This document shows positions 17,081 through 28,129 of a stretch of 39,444 nt of DNA, piece after piece (position 1 is the stretch's first letter; each line of letters opens with the position of its first letter). Source of the DNA: Comamonadaceae bacterium (GTDB taxonomy: Bacteria > Pseudomonadota > Gammaproteobacteria > Burkholderiales > Rhodocyclaceae); contig JANLJE010000043.1 of the NCBI GenBank assembly GCA_029255645.1, positions 1-39,444 of the forward strand, read 5' to 3'. The notes below the pieces were generated by a model. The model had not been told where the DNA came from, ran no database searches, and was given only the letters and a program-made list of their open reading frames with translations. Position numbers and translations under genes: made by a program.

Positions 17081-18111
17081 ACGCCGTCTTCAGCCCCAGG
17101 GAAGCCCTGCAGCGGGTCATCGAACACCGGGAAATCTTCTTTGACGAGATGGTTTCCCTGATGCGCCAGATCATGGGAGGGGAAGTGAGCCCCCTGATGA
17201 TTGCCGCCGTCATCACCGGGCTCAGGGTCAAGAAGGAAACCATCGGCGAGATTGCCGCCGCCGCCAGCGTCATGCGCGAGCTATCGACCAAGGTGGAGCT
17301 CGCCGATCTGAGCAAGGTGGTCGATACCTGCGGCACCGGCGGCGACGGGGCGCATACCTTCAACATTTCCACCGCCGCCATGTTCGTGGCCGCCGCCGGC
17401 GGCGCCCGCGTCGCCAAGCATGGCGGCCGCTCCGTTTCCTCCCAGTCGGGCAGTGCCGACGTGCTGGAGGCCCTGGGCGCCAACATCGACCTCGGTCCCC
17501 AACAGGTGGCGCAATGTATCGAAACGGTGGGGGTCGGCTTCATGTTCGCCCCCCACCACCACAGCGCCATGAAGCACGCCGCGCCGGTGCGCCGGGAAAT
17601 GGGCGTGAAGACCCTCTTCAACATCCTCGGCCCCCTCACCAATCCGGCCGGCGCGCCGCAGCAGGTGATCGGCGTGTTCCACCCGGACCTGGTGGGCATC
17701 CTCGCCCGGGTGCTGCAGCGCCTGGGTAGCCACCGGGCCCTGACCGTGTTCGGCCGCGAGGGTTTGGATGAAATCTCGATCTCCGGCCCGACCTGGGTGG
17801 GCGAACTCAAGGATGGCGAGGTGCGCGAATACGAAATCAGCCCCGAGCAGTTCGACCTGGCGCGGCACGACCCCAAGACCCTCGAAGTCGCCCATGTCGA
17901 GGACTCCCGGGCGATGCTGCTCGCCGCCCTGGAAAACAAGGCGGGCGCCGCGCGCGACATCGTCGCCTTGAACGCCGCCGCCAGCCTCTATGTCACCGGC
18001 CAGGCCGAATCCCTGGAAGCCGGGGTGGAGCAGGCCCTCGACCTGATCGCCTCGGGCGCCGCCCGGGCCAAGGTCGATGAATTCGTCAGTTTCACGAGGC
18101 AATTCACATGA
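17077..18111 (+). CDS. trpD: anthranilate phosphoribosyltransferase
   Basis: TrpD joins anthranilate to phosphoribosyl pyrophosphate, the second dedicated step to tryptophan. The 344-residue product has the PRPP and metal motif [17 protein letters not shown] near residue 84, [21 protein letters not shown] near 115, and [20 protein letters not shown] followed by [10 protein letters not shown]. The ATG at 17077 overlaps the trpG stop. The longer frame upstream is a shadow of trpG. Length and motifs are complete. Confidence 0.98.
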   Translation: MNAVFSPREALQRVIEHREIFFDEMVSLMRQIMGGEVSPLMIAAVITGLRVKKETIGEIAAAASVMRELSTKVELADLSKVVDTCGTGGDGAHTFNISTAAMFVAAAGGARVAKHGGRSVSSQSGSADVLEALGANIDLGPQQVAQCIETVGVGFMFAPHHHSAMKHAAPVRREMGVKTLFNILGPLTNPAGAPQQVIGVFHPDLVGILARVLQRLGSHRALTVFGREGLDEISISGPTWVGELKDGEVREYEISPEQFDLARHDPKTLEVAHVEDSRAMLLAALENKAGAARDIVALNAAASLYVTGQAESLEAGVEQALDLIASGAARAKVDEFVSFTRQFT

Positions 18112-18896
18112 GCGACATTCTCGAGAAAATCATTGCCACCAAGCGCGAGGAAATCGCTTCGGCGCGTTACCGCCTGCCCCTGGAAGCAGTCCGGAACCGG
18201 GCTCGGGACCAGGCCCCGGCCCGGGATTTTGCCGGCGCCCTGCAAGGCCGCGCCGCTACCGGCAGGCCGGCGGTGATTGCGGAAATCAAGAAGGCGAGCC
18301 CCTCCAAAGGGGTGATCCGCCCGGATTTTCACCCCGCCGAAATCGCCGCGAGCTACGCGGCCCACGGCGCCACCTGCCTTTCCGTGCTCACCGACCGCCT
18401 CTATTTCCAGGGTTCCCCGGCTTACCTCGAAGCCGCCCGGGCCGCCTGCAGCCTGCCGGTGCTGAGAAAAGACTTCCTGGTGGATGCCTACCAGATCTTC
18501 GAGGCCCGCGCCATGGGCGCCGATGCCATCCTCCTGATCGTCGCCCAGCTCTCTCTGATGCAGATGCAAGATTTCGAAGGTCTGGCCCGGGAGCTGGGCA
18601 TGGCGGTGCTGGTGGAGAGCCACGATGGCGAGGAACTGGAACTCGCCTTGCAGCTCAAGACCCCGCTGATCGGCATCAACAACCGCAATCTGCGCACCTT
18701 CGAAGTCAGCCTCGAGACCACCTTCGCGCAACTGCCGCGGATTCCCGCCGACCGGCTGGTCATCACCGAGAGCGGCATCTTGACGCCGGCAGACGTCAAG
18801 GCCATGCAGGCCAGGAATGTCCATGCCTTTTTGGTGGGCGAAGCCTTCATGCGCGCTCCCGATCCCGGGGTGGAACTGGAACGGCTGTTTGGCTGA
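18108..18896 (+). CDS. trpC: indole-3-glycerol phosphate synthase
   Basis: TrpC closes the indole ring, turning carboxyphenylamino-deoxyribulose phosphate into indoleglycerol phosphate. The 262-residue TIM barrel has [19 protein letters not shown] near residue 58, [20 protein letters not shown] near 120, [12 protein letters not shown] near 190 and VITESGI near 220. It is monofunctional, with no fused TrpF. The ATG overlaps the trpD stop. trpF, trpB and trpA are not in the window, so the pathway is split over the genome. A strong terminator follows 31 bp later. Confidence 0.98.
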   Translation: MSDILEKIIATKREEIASARYRLPLEAVRNRARDQAPARDFAGALQGRAATGRPAVIAEIKKASPSKGVIRPDFHPAEIAASYAAHGATCLSVLTDRLYFQGSPAYLEAARAACSLPVLRKDFLVDAYQIFEARAMGADAILLIVAQLSLMQMQDFEGLARELGMAVLVESHDGEELELALQLKTPLIGINNRNLRTFEVSLETTFAQLPRIPADRLVITESGILTPADVKAMQARNVHAFLVGEAFMRAPDPGVELERLFG

Positions 18897-18927
18897 GGCC
18901 GCGGACTTTACCCGCTTTCCCAAAAAA

Positions 18928-18950
18928 AAACCCCGGTCAGGCCGGGGTTT
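18928..18950. terminator. bidirectional terminator between trpC and pal
   Basis: AAACCCCGG (18928-18936) and CCGGGGTTT (18942-18950) form a perfect 9-bp stem with the 5-nt loop TCAGG. An A-run precedes the stem and a T-rich stretch follows, so it can stop trpC from the left and pal from the right. Confidence 0.9.
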
Positions 18951-18970
18951 CGTTTGTTGGCGGGATAGGG

Positions 18971-19000
18971 TGGCATAGGGTGGCATAGGGTGGCATAGGG
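18971..19000 (+). repeat. 10-bp tandem repeat between trpC and pal
   Basis: There are three perfect copies of TGGCATAGGG, preceded by a diverged copy (GCGGGATAGGG). It lies between the terminator and the end of pal. No gene is seen in it. Confidence 0.9.
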
Positions 19001-19022
19001 CTTGTTTTTGGCGGCACAAGGC

Positions 19023-19664
19023 TCATTTTTCCACTTCATAGACCACGTCGGCCCGGCGGTTTTCGGCCCAGGAGGCTTCATCCTTACCCTTGAGCTTGGG
19101 ACGGCTGTCGCCCAGGGTGATGGTCTTGACCTGCTTGTCGCTCGCGCCGTTGGCAAGGAGTGCATTCTTGACCGCGAGGGCACGACGCATGCCCAGCACC
19201 CGGTTGTAATGACTGGAGCCGCGCTCGTCCGCATTGCCTTCCACCCGGACACGGGCCTGGGGGTGTTTGGCGAGATAGCGGCCGTGAGCGGCCAGGGCCG
19301 GGTTGAAATCAGGCTTGATGTCGTACTGGTCGAAATCGAAATAGACGCTGCGCTGGGTGCGCAGGCCTTCCTCGTCCATCTGGAGCCCTGCCTTGCCGGC
19401 GGAGCCACCTGCCTCGGCCACACCGTCCGTTCCGGCGGAGCCACCTGTCCCGGCCGCACCACCTGCCCCGGTGCCGCCTGCCCCGGTGCCGCCTGCCAAG
19501 CGTTCGAGTTCCGGGGGCACCGGCTGGCCCAGCAGGCCCGGGTGCACCTTGAAGGTGGCGGGCGGGATCACCTTGACGCTGTTGCTGGGGCGAGGGGTGG
19601 CGCAGGCGGCCAAAAAGAGCGCGGTGAGGGACAGAGCCAGGGTGGACGGGGAGGGGCGGGGCAT
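19023..19664 (-). CDS. Pal-like OmpA-domain lipoprotein
   Basis: This is a probable outer-membrane lipoprotein that holds peptidoglycan. The 213-residue product starts with a lipoprotein signal whose lipobox is LAAC, with Cys21 as the lipidated residue. A Gly/Ala/Thr-rich linker of low complexity spans about residues 58-92. The OmpA-like domain from about 105 to the end has VYFDFDQYDIKPDF, VEGNADERGSSHYN, LGMRRALAVKNAL and WAENRRADVVYE, close to Pal. The start at 19664 is the only one that gives the signal peptide. It stands alone, convergent with trpC and divergent from hemA, with no tolB or ybgF nearby. It may therefore be a second Pal-like protein rather than the Tol-Pal member. Confidence 0.88.
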   Translation of the reverse strand: MPRPSPSTLALSLTALFLAACATPRPSNSVKVIPPATFKVHPGLLGQPVPPELERLAGGTGAGGTGAGGAAGTGGSAGTDGVAEAGGSAGKAGLQMDEEGLRTQRSVYFDFDQYDIKPDFNPALAAHGRYLAKHPQARVRVEGNADERGSSHYNRVLGMRRALAVKNALLANGASDKQVKTITLGDSRPKLKGKDEASWAENRRADVVYEVEK

Positions 19665-19745
19665 GATCGACAGATAGTTGGGAGGCAGGGGCGGATGATA
19701 ACGCGTCGGCGCCGACCTAGCCACAGGAAGGCAGGCCGGGGGCAA

Positions 19746-19754
19746 TGATATAAT
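19746..19754 (+). promoter_or_regulatory. extended -10 promoter for hemA
   Basis: TGATATAAT contains a perfect -10 TATAAT (19749-19754) with the extended TG, 25 bp before the hemA ATG. No clear -35 is seen. A perfect 12-bp palindrome, GTCGGCGCCGAC, lies upstream at 19705-19716 in the gap shared with pal. Confidence 0.65.
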
Positions 19755-19779
19755 CGTCCACCCCCAAAATGGCGACCCC

Positions 19780-21045
19780 ATGGCAATTTTCACCCTCGGC
19801 ATCAACCACCACTCGGCCCCCCTGGCGATCCGGGAACAGGTGGCTTTTCACGTCGATACCCTGCCTCAGGCCCTGTGCGCCCTGACCCGGGCCAGCTCCG
19901 TGCGGGAAGCTGCCATTCTGTCCACCTGCAACCGTACCGAACTCTACTGCGCCACCGAAAACCCGGAAGCCGCCGCCGAGTGGTTTGCCGAATATCACCA
20001 GCTGGAGCGGGACACGCTCAAGCCCTTCTTGTACACCTTGCCTTCCCGGGATGCGGTGCGCCATGCCTTCCGGGTCGCCAGCGGCCTGGATTCGATGGTG
20101 GTGGGCGAGGCCCAGATCCTCGGTCAGATGAAGGATGCGGTGCGTGTGGCCGAGTCGGCCGGCACCCTGGGCACTCACCTGCACAAGCTCTTCCAGCGCG
20201 CCTTTGCCGTGGCCAAGGAAGTCCGCAGCAGCACCGCCATCGGCGCCAGTACGGTATCCATGGCGGCGGCGGCGGTGCAGTTGGCGGAGCGGATTTTCGA
20301 ATCCCTTGCCGACCAGAAGATCCTTTTCATCGGCGCAGGTGAAATGATCGAACTCTGCGCCACCCACTTTTGCGCCCGGCAGCCCCGCCAGGTGACCGTG
20401 GCCAACCGCACCGTGGAACGGGGGCGGGCCCTGGCCGACCGCCTGGGCGGCCAGGCCATCCGTCTTGACGAACTGGCCGATACCCTGGGCCAGTACGACA
20501 TCGTGGTCTCCTGCACCGCCTCGCCCCTGCCCATCATCGGCCTCGGCATGGTGGAACGGGCGATCAAGGCGCGCCGGCACCGGCCGATGTTCATGGTGGA
20601 TCTGGCCGTGCCGCGCGACATCGAGCCCGAGGTCGGAGAACTGGGCGACGTGTTCCTGTACACCGTGGATGACCTCGCCCAGGTGGTGGCCACGGGAATG
20701 GAATCGCGCCAGGCGGCCGTGCTCCAGGCCGAAGCCATCATCGACACCCAGGTCGACAGCTTCCTGCACTGGATGGCCTCCCGGGATACCGTGCCCCTGA
20801 TCCGGGGGCTGCGGGATGCCGCCGAGCGCGCCCGCCGCCATGAGCTGGACCATGCCATGAAGCGCCTGGCCGCGGGGGACAGCCCGGAAAAAGTGCTGGA
20901 ACAACTTTCCCTGCGCCTCACCAACAAATTCCTCCACGCCCCCACCCAGGCCCTGCAGCTGAGCGATGCGGAGACCCGCAAGGATCTGCAGGAAGCAGCA
21001 TCGCGGCTCTTTCATCTGCACCCGGACGCCTCCGCCGGACATTGA
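19780..21045 (+). CDS. hemA: glutamyl-tRNA reductase
   Basis: HemA reduces glutamyl-tRNA to glutamate semialdehyde with NADPH, the first step of haem synthesis by the C5 route. The 421-residue product has [14 protein letters not shown] at the start, the catalytic Cys50 in STCNRTELY, and the conserved [21 protein letters not shown]. The NADPH-binding GAGEM loop follows near residue 187, then [12 protein letters not shown] and a C-terminal dimerisation helix region. In many relatives prfA follows; here katG follows after 210 bp with its own promoter. Confidence 0.98.
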   Translation: MAIFTLGINHHSAPLAIREQVAFHVDTLPQALCALTRASSVREAAILSTCNRTELYCATENPEAAAEWFAEYHQLERDTLKPFLYTLPSRDAVRHAFRVASGLDSMVVGEAQILGQMKDAVRVAESAGTLGTHLHKLFQRAFAVAKEVRSSTAIGASTVSMAAAAVQLAERIFESLADQKILFIGAGEMIELCATHFCARQPRQVTVANRTVERGRALADRLGGQAIRLDELADTLGQYDIVVSCTASPLPIIGLGMVERAIKARRHRPMFMVDLAVPRDIEPEVGELGDVFLYTVDDLAQVVATGMESRQAAVLQAEAIIDTQVDSFLHWMASRDTVPLIRGLRDAAERARRHELDHAMKRLAAGDSPEKVLEQLSLRLTNKFLHAPTQALQLSDAETRKDLQEAASRLFHLHPDASAGH

Positions 21046-21068
21046 TCTTTGGGGCATGGCAAAGGCCA

Positions 21069-21134
21069 ATAGCCAGGATCTATTCACGGTTTATTCACAA
21101 ACCATTGGCCTTACGGCCGCTGCAGGCCTAGATT
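21069..21134 (+). promoter_or_regulatory. OxyR-like site and promoter for katG
   Basis: The spaced pattern ATAG (21069-21072), CTAT (21080-21083), TTAT (21091-21094), CCAT (21102-21105), each pair separated by 7 bp, matches the OxyR consensus ATAG-N7-CTAT-N7-ATAG-N7-CTAT at 13 of 16 positions. It ends at a -35-like TTGGCC (21105-21110), which is followed 18 bp later by TAGATT (21129-21134). That is the layout of an OxyR-activated promoter. A 9-bp inverted repeat (AAGGCCAAT at 21062, ATTGGCCTT at 21104) frames the site. Confidence 0.6.
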
Positions 21135-21192
21135 GTCATCCCGGAAAGAAATGCTGCGTGGGGCGGGAAACCGGCCGTTCCATCTGGCGTGA

Positions 21193-23430
<2,238 letters not shown>

Positions 23431-23440
23431 TCCCCCCACG

Positions 23441-23480
23441 GCAAAGCCCCCCAGGTAGCGGCACTGCTTGGGGGGCTTGC
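23441..23480 (+). terminator. hairpin after katG
   Basis: GCAAAGCCCCCCA (23441-23453) pairs with TGGGGGGCTTGC (23469-23480) in a 12-bp stem with one bulged A and a 15-nt loop. It starts 10 bp after the katG stop. No T-run follows, only A-rich sequence, so termination by this hairpin alone is uncertain. Confidence 0.55.
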
Positions 23481-23520
23481 AGAAAAAACAGCGGTGGATC
23501 CGGGAGAAGTCCCTGGCTTT

Positions 23521-23593
23521 GCGCCAGGAATTTGCGCCAGGAATTTGCGCCTGACCGAGGCGCTCCGGCATCTGCTCCGTACCTGCTCCGTAC
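23521..23593 (+). repeat. two short tandem repeats between katG and the DUF2789 gene
   Basis: GCGCCAGGAATTT is present twice plus GCGCC (23521-23551). CTGCTCCGTAC is present twice (23572-23593). The whole 270-bp gap after katG holds the hairpin and these repeats and no gene that I can support. Confidence 0.85.
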
Positions 23594-23700
23594 CCACATT
23601 GGTCCCGAATGACAGGATAGCTGCAACCGATGCGCCAATCCGGGGTCCAACTCAGATGCCTTGCCATCGTGGCCGGCATTTTTCCCGGGAAGATACTGCC

Positions 23701-23940
23701 ATGGAACACATGCAACACGATATGAGTCATCTCTTTGCGCAACTGGGCCGGCCCAATGGACCGGCCGAGATTGCCAGCTTCATCGCGGCGCACCGCCCCT
23801 TGCCGGGCGGAACCGAGCTGCATGAAGCCGCTTTCTGGTCTTCCTCCCAAGCCTTGTTCCTCTGCGAAGCGATCGGCGATGATGCCGATTGGGCCCAGGT
23901 GGCCGAACGGCTCAATGGGGAACTGCACGCCGAAAAATGA
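23701..23940 (+). CDS. DUF2789 family protein
   Basis: This encodes 79 residues: MEHMQHDMSHLFAQLGRP, then IASFIAAHRPLPGGTELHEA, FWSSSQALFLCEAIGDDADW and AQVAERLNGELH. The order of these blocks matches the small DUF2789 family, whose role is unknown. The protein looks all-helical and soluble. The ATG at 23701 has a modest GGGAAG upstream; the in-frame extension back to 23494 reads through repeats and is rejected. It is alone on the plus strand between katG and the convergent pyrF. The last bases before pyrF are a 14-bp tandem array. Confidence 0.8.
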   Translation: MEHMQHDMSHLFAQLGRPNGPAEIASFIAAHRPLPGGTELHEAAFWSSSQALFLCEAIGDDADWAQVAERLNGELHAEK

Positions 23941-23962
23941 ACGCCCGGCAGAAAAAAGCCGG

Positions 23963-24046
23963 TTAGGAAACGACGGTTAGGAAACGACGGCCTGGAAACG
24001 ACGGCCTGGAAACGACGGCCTGGAAACGACGGCCTGGAAACAATGG
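23963..24046 (+). repeat. six-copy 14-bp tandem array
   Basis: There are two copies of TTAGGAAACGACGG (23963-23990), three of CCTGGAAACGACGG (23991-24032) and one of CCTGGAAACAATGG (24033-24046). The units differ only at their first three bases and in the last copy. It lies between the convergent ends of the DUF2789 gene and pyrF. There are no spacers, so it is not a CRISPR array. Confidence 0.95.
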
Positions 24047-24095
24047 GGATGACGCTGGAGAGCCAGGCCCGGCGTTTTGAACGGCATGGTGTGAT

Positions 24096-24941
24096 TCAGC
24101 TCTCTCGCCGCGCAGGCCAGGCCGGGGCGCGGTAGCGGTTGATGGTGGCGCGGGTTTCCTCGGCGGCCTTGCGGGCGGCGCTGGCGAAGTCTTCGCCCGC
24201 CCCGGCGTAGAGGATGGCCCGCGAGGAGTTGAGCATCAGCCCGGTGCCGCCCAGGGTGCGGCCGGCCTTCACCGTGGCTTCGATGTCTCCCCCCTGGGCG
24301 CCGATGCCGGGGACGAGCAGCGGCATGATGCCGGTGAGTTCGCGCACCCGGGCGATTTCCGCCGGGTAAGTGGCGCCCACCACCAGGGCGCACTGGCCGG
24401 TGCGGTTCCATTCGTCCGCCACCAGCCGGGCCACCCGCTCGAACAGTTTTTCGCCGCCGCCGACATCGAGGAACTGCAGGTCGCTGCCGCCGGGGTTGGA
24501 GGTGCGGCAAAGCAGGATCACCCCCTTCTCCGGGTAGGCCAGATAGGGCTCGACGGAATCCCGGCCCATGTAGGGGTTGACCGTGACGGCATCGGCGCGA
24601 AAGCGCTCGAAGGCTTCGAGGGCATATTGCTCGGCGGTGCTGCCGATGTCGCCCCGCTTGGCATCGAGGATCACCGGGATGCCCGGATGGCGGTCATGGA
24701 TGTGGGCGATCAGGGCTTCCAGCGCGTCTTCGGCGCGGTGGGCGGCGAAGTAGGCGATCTGGGGCTTGAAGCAGCACACCAGATCGGCGGTGGCATCGAC
24801 GATGCTCCGGCAGAATTCGAAGATGGCATCGGCGCGGCCGGCGAGGTGAGGGGGGAACCGGGCCGGGTCGGGGTCGAGGCCGACACAGAGCAGGGAATCG
24901 TTGTTCTGCCAGGCGGCGGCGAGGGATTCGATGAAGGTCAT
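24096..24941 (-). CDS. pyrF: orotidine 5'-phosphate decarboxylase (type 2)
   Basis: PyrF decarboxylates OMP to UMP, the last step of de novo pyrimidine synthesis. The 281-residue product is of the longer type 2 form. It has [15 protein letters not shown] near residue 19, [11 protein letters not shown], the catalytic lysine motif [14 protein letters not shown] near residue 93, [15 protein letters not shown], and the phosphate loop [10 protein letters not shown]. The ATG at 24941 overlaps the stop of the methyltransferase gene as ATGA; an ATG two codons upstream is a lesser alternative. The overlap implies co-translation with a DNA methyltransferase, an unexpected partner. Confidence 0.97.
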   Translation of the reverse strand: MTFIESLAAAWQNNDSLLCVGLDPDPARFPPHLAGRADAIFEFCRSIVDATADLVCCFKPQIAYFAAHRAEDALEALIAHIHDRHPGIPVILDAKRGDIGSTAEQYALEAFERFRADAVTVNPYMGRDSVEPYLAYPEKGVILLCRTSNPGGSDLQFLDVGGGEKLFERVARLVADEWNRTGQCALVVGATYPAEIARVRELTGIMPLLVPGIGAQGGDIEATVKAGRTLGGTGLMLNSSRAILYAGAGEDFASAARKAAEETRATINRYRAPAWPARRES

Positions 24942-26113
24942 GGGCATTTGTTTTGCGCGAGAAAGCGGGAGAAGGCGTCTGGCAACAGGCAGGTCTGCAG
25001 GCTGCGCTGGGTAAACAGGAAACGGCCGTCGCAGATGAAGCCCAGTTCCTGCCAATCCACCTTCCGGTTCAACATCCCCACGGCCTGGATCAGGTCGCGG
25101 CGGGAGAGGTCGGGGTTCCTCGGAAAGAGGGCCAGGATGGAGCCGTCGAAATGGGGCGATGGGTGCAGGAAGAAGGGTTCCGGCCGGCGGGTCCGGCCAT
25201 TGACATAGATGCGCGGCCGGTCATTGCGGGGATAGGCCCGGCCCCATTGCCACCAGTTTTCTTCATCGAAGTACCGCACCCGCCGGGTGAGCAGGCGCTC
25301 CTTGTGGGCCTCCAGGTGGGGGTGGCGCAGGCCGTAGATCATGCGCCGGGTCTCGCCGGTGTCCACGGTGCGGGAACAGACGAACTCGAGGTTACCCTCC
25401 GGATGGGTGAAGATGTCATCCGCCCCGGAAACCCCGCCCACCCGGACCTCGAACAAGTCGGCAAGCGGCAGGCGGTAATCCTCGCGCAGGAACATCAACT
25501 GCCCATTCACCTCGGTAAAGCGGCGGCCATCATTCAGGGTGCGATCCGTTCGCCCCTTTTCAAACCGGAAGATGGCGCAATTGGGCACATAGGGGCCGAA
25601 GATGCGGCCGTCTCCGGTTTCGAGAAAATCGGTGATGCTGCCCTCACGATGGAGCCAGGCGTTGAGTTTTCTCGCCGCCGTGAGTTTGACGAACTCCCTT
25701 GGCACGATGAACACCAGCTCGCCGCCCGGCTTCAGGTGGCGTACGCACTTCTCGATGAAGAACAGGAACAGATTGCTGCGCGCATCGAAGTGCGCCATGG
25801 GCAGGATCGCGCGGGTGGATTCGGGAATGTCCTGGAAGCGCACATAGGGCGGATTGCCGATGATGGTGTCGAACCGCTCCGTGCTGGGATAGGCAAAGAA
25901 ATCCTGCACCAGGGCGCCTTCGGGTGCCACCTTTGGGTCGATCTCGATGCCAACAACGTCCCGTCCCTTGTCTTGCAAGGCTTTCAGGAAGGCCCCCGCT
26001 CCCGCCGAGGGCTCCAGCACCCGCCCCTCGTTACGGCACAGGCTGAGCATGAGGCCCACTACGCCGGGGGGCGTGAACACCTGGCCAAGCTCTACGACGT
26101 CGCGGTTTGACAT
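24938..26113 (-). CDS. orphan N6-adenine DNA methyltransferase
   Basis: This is a probable SAM-dependent DNA methyltransferase. The 391-residue product begins [16 protein letters not shown], a typical start for N6-adenine enzymes. The SAM-binding motif [12 protein letters not shown] is at residues 32-43, an acidic loop IEID is at 56-59, and the catalytic NPPY is at 87-90 in [12 protein letters not shown]. The long C-terminal part (about 190-391) with aromatic and basic residues would be the target-recognition region. Motif I before motif IV suggests the gamma class, similar to Eco57I-type methylases. No restriction gene is nearby, so it looks like an orphan. The start at 26113 is preferred; an ATG 12 codons upstream is possible. 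A role in tRNA or rRNA methylation cannot be excluded. Confidence 0.85.
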   Translation of the reverse strand: MSNRDVVELGQVFTPPGVVGLMLSLCRNEGRVLEPSAGAGAFLKALQDKGRDVVGIEIDPKVAPEGALVQDFFAYPSTERFDTIIGNPPYVRFQDIPESTRAILPMAHFDARSNLFLFFIEKCVRHLKPGGELVFIVPREFVKLTAARKLNAWLHREGSITDFLETGDGRIFGPYVPNCAIFRFEKGRTDRTLNDGRRFTEVNGQLMFLREDYRLPLADLFEVRVGGVSGADDIFTHPEGNLEFVCSRTVDTGETRRMIYGLRHPHLEAHKERLLTRRVRYFDEENWWQWGRAYPRNDRPRIYVNGRTRRPEPFFLHPSPHFDGSILALFPRNPDLSRRDLIQAVGMLNRKVDWQELGFICDGRFLFTQRSLQTCLLPDAFSRFLAQNKCP

Positions 26114-26300
26114 GAAAGTGGGGGAGGGAAAGCCGGAAAGGGCCGCCATTTTCGCACTCCTGGCAAGCCGGGCCAAACGGCGATCTCGTCGCGGGGATTG
26201 GTTCGTACCCGCTCCGGTTCGCTGGAGCCGTCTGGCAGGGGGCGAGGGGCTGGCACAGCAGCGGAAAGAAGGGTCTTCAAAGCAGTGCGGCTTCGTTCCG

Positions 26301-27542
26301 TCATGAAACGCCATGTGCGCTGCGTTTCCAGAGCGGATGGAGCCCGATCAGGCCGAGCACCGGGCCGGGCAGCAGCAGCCAGGCGGTGTGGCTGCCCCAG
26401 GCTTCCAGCTGGCGGGTGGCGAGCTGGATGGAGACCATGGTGAGGGCAAAGCCGATGGCGTTCTGGATGGCGAGGGCGCTCCCGACCAGATCCGCCGGGC
26501 AGGCCCGGGCCGAGAGGGCGGAGAACTGGGCCGAGTCGGCAATCACCGCAAACCCCCAAAGGAGCAGGAAGGCGAGGAGCCAGGGGGCCGGGGCGTCCGT
26601 AGCCCAGGGATAGAGCAGGCAGCAGCCGCCGGAAACGGCCAGCGCCAGGGCGGCGACCTTGGCGCCGGGAAGGCGGCGGGAAAGCTGGCCGGCCACGACA
26701 CAGCCCAGGGCGCCGATGCCGATGATGGCAAAGGAAAGCCCCGCCACGCTCTGGCCCAGGGCGAGATCGAGGTGGGTCTGGACGATCAGGAGCGGCACCA
26801 GGGTCCAGAAGGCGTAGAGCTCCCAGCAGTGGCCGAAGTAGCCCAAGGCCGAAGCGCGAAACTCGCGCTGGGTGAAGGCCAGCAACACCTGGCCGAGTTT
26901 GAGGCGCGGCGCATCCGGGCGGCGGCGGAAATGGGGGCCGTCGCCAAGGCAGAAGATCATCAGCCCCGCCAGCAGGGCGAGGGCGGATGAGGTGAGGATC
27001 ACCTCCTGCCAAGGCCAGCGGGCGCCGGCCAGGCGGATGCCGTGGGGCAGCGCGGTGCCGAGGGTCAGCATGCCGACCAGCCAGGCCAGGGTGGAACTGG
27101 CTTTTTCCGGGGCCCAGCTCACCACCATCTTCATCCCCAGGGGATAGATCCCGGCCAGGCTAAGGCCGACGCAAAAGCGCAGCGCGAGGGCGCTCTCGAG
27201 GCCCGTGGCGAGCAGGGCGAAGGCGGCATTGCCGGCGGCGCCGAGCAGGGCGCAGAGGGCGAAGATGCGGCTGGCAGGAAAGCGGTCGGCCAGGCCGGTG
27301 AGGGCAAACCCCAGGGTGCCGGCGATGAAGCCGGCCTGCACGGCATTGGTGAGGCTGCCCAGATCGGCGGGGGCCAGCTGCCAGACCCGGATCAGGTCAG
27401 CGGCGGCGCTGTTGGCGGAAAACCAGAGGGAGGTGCCAAAGAGTTGCGCCAGCACGATCAGGGGGATGGCAAGGCGGGGGGATGGCAAGGCGGGCCGGGA
27501 TGGAGGAGAGATCCCGGCTGGCAAGGCGGGCTGGCGCTGCAA
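26301..27542 (-). CDS. MFS transporter
   Basis: This is a 413-residue protein with about twelve hydrophobic helices in two six-helix halves. The first half contains LIVLAQLFGTSLWFSANSAA, a GLADRFPASRIFALCAL loop (motif A-like, Asp-Arg) and LSLAGIYPLGMKMVVSW. The second half contains VAGLSFAIIGIGALGCVVAG and a SRRLPGAKV loop. The substrate cannot be told from sequence. The N-terminus MQRQPALPAGISPPSRPALP is proline-rich and partly made of short repeats, and the true start could be further in. The maoC stop is only 3 bp upstream, so it is probably co-transcribed with maoC. The 187-bp gap to the methyltransferase holds no gene that I can support. Confidence 0.88.
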   Translation of the reverse strand: MQRQPALPAGISPPSRPALPSPRLAIPLIVLAQLFGTSLWFSANSAAADLIRVWQLAPADLGSLTNAVQAGFIAGTLGFALTGLADRFPASRIFALCALLGAAGNAAFALLATGLESALALRFCVGLSLAGIYPLGMKMVVSWAPEKASSTLAWLVGMLTLGTALPHGIRLAGARWPWQEVILTSSALALLAGLMIFCLGDGPHFRRRPDAPRLKLGQVLLAFTQREFRASALGYFGHCWELYAFWTLVPLLIVQTHLDLALGQSVAGLSFAIIGIGALGCVVAGQLSRRLPGAKVAALALAVSGGCCLLYPWATDAPAPWLLAFLLLWGFAVIADSAQFSALSARACPADLVGSALAIQNAIGFALTMVSIQLATRQLEAWGSHTAWLLLPGPVLGLIGLHPLWKRSAHGVS

Positions 27543-27545
27543 AGT

Positions 27546-27977
27546 TCAGCCGGCGCAGCTGGTGCACAGCATGGTGGCTTCGCCTTCGATGACCACCTTG
27601 CCATTGACGGTGCACACGGTTTCGATGATGGCCCGCTTCTTTTCCACGATCACTTCCTTCACCGTGGCGGTGGCGGTCACCGTGTCGCCGGGGCGCACCG
27701 GCGCCTTGAACTTCAGGGTCTGGCCGAGGTAGATGGTGCCGGGGCCGGGCAGGCGGTTGCCCAGCACGGCGGAAATCAGGCTGGCAGAAAGCATGCCGTG
27801 GGCGATGCGGCCGCCGAACGGGGTGGTCTTGGCGAATTCCTCGTTGAGGTGCACGGCGTTGGTGTCCGTGGAAACGCCGGAAAACAGCACGATGTCGGCT
27901 TCGGTAATGGTTTTGGCGATGCTGGCGCTCATGCCGGGTTGCAGGTCTTCGATGTCATGGCCGTTCTGTGCATTCAT
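27546..27977 (-). CDS. MaoC-like (R)-specific enoyl-CoA hydratase
   Basis: This is a hot-dog-fold hydratase of the PhaJ/MaoC type that would hydrate enoyl-CoA to (R)-3-hydroxyacyl-CoA. In bacteria that store polyhydroxyalkanoate, such enzymes feed PHA synthase. The 143-residue product has the catalytic dyad D38 and H43 in STDTNAVHLNEEFA and the following GGRIAHGMLSASLIS motif. The C-terminal strands are KAPVRPGDTVTATATV and VVIEGEATM. The ATG at 27977 is chosen because it starts just before the fold. It stands first in a minus-strand pair with the MFS transporter. No pha genes are visible, so the link to PHA is only by family. Confidence 0.88.
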   Translation of the reverse strand: MNAQNGHDIEDLQPGMSASIAKTITEADIVLFSGVSTDTNAVHLNEEFAKTTPFGGRIAHGMLSASLISAVLGNRLPGPGTIYLGQTLKFKAPVRPGDTVTATATVKEVIVEKKRAIIETVCTVNGKVVIEGEATMLCTSCAG

Positions 27978-28077
27978 GGGGAAACTCCTGGGTTGGTTGA
28001 GGGGCAGGGGATGCAAGGGTTGCAAGGGGGTGCCGGGTGATGCGGGCCCGGATTATACCGGGCTTGGGTCAAGGGCT

Positions 28078-28129
28078 GGTATCAAGGGCGGGTATCAAGG
28101 GCTGGTATCAAGGGCGGGTATCAAGGCTT
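28078..28129 (+). repeat. 13-bp tandem array overlapping the end of the secreted M23 gene
   Basis: There are four copies of GGTATCAAGGGC plus G or T (28078-28129), the last slightly diverged. The stop codon and last six codons (SLDTRP) of the minus-strand M23 gene lie inside the array. Gain or loss of one 13-bp unit would shift the frame at the C-terminus. Confidence 0.92.

Noticed and set aside
23494-23700. In-frame N-terminal extension of the DUF2789 protein
   Set aside because: It reads through tandem repeats and lacks similarity to the family; the ATG at 23701 gives the usual length.
23963-24046. CRISPR-like array
   Set aside because: Units are directly abutting with no spacers, only 14 bp long, and there are no cas genes.
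24953-26110. 385-codon plus-strand frame opposite the methyltransferase
   Set aside because: The minus strand shows intact SAM and NPPY motifs; the plus frame has no recognisable domain.
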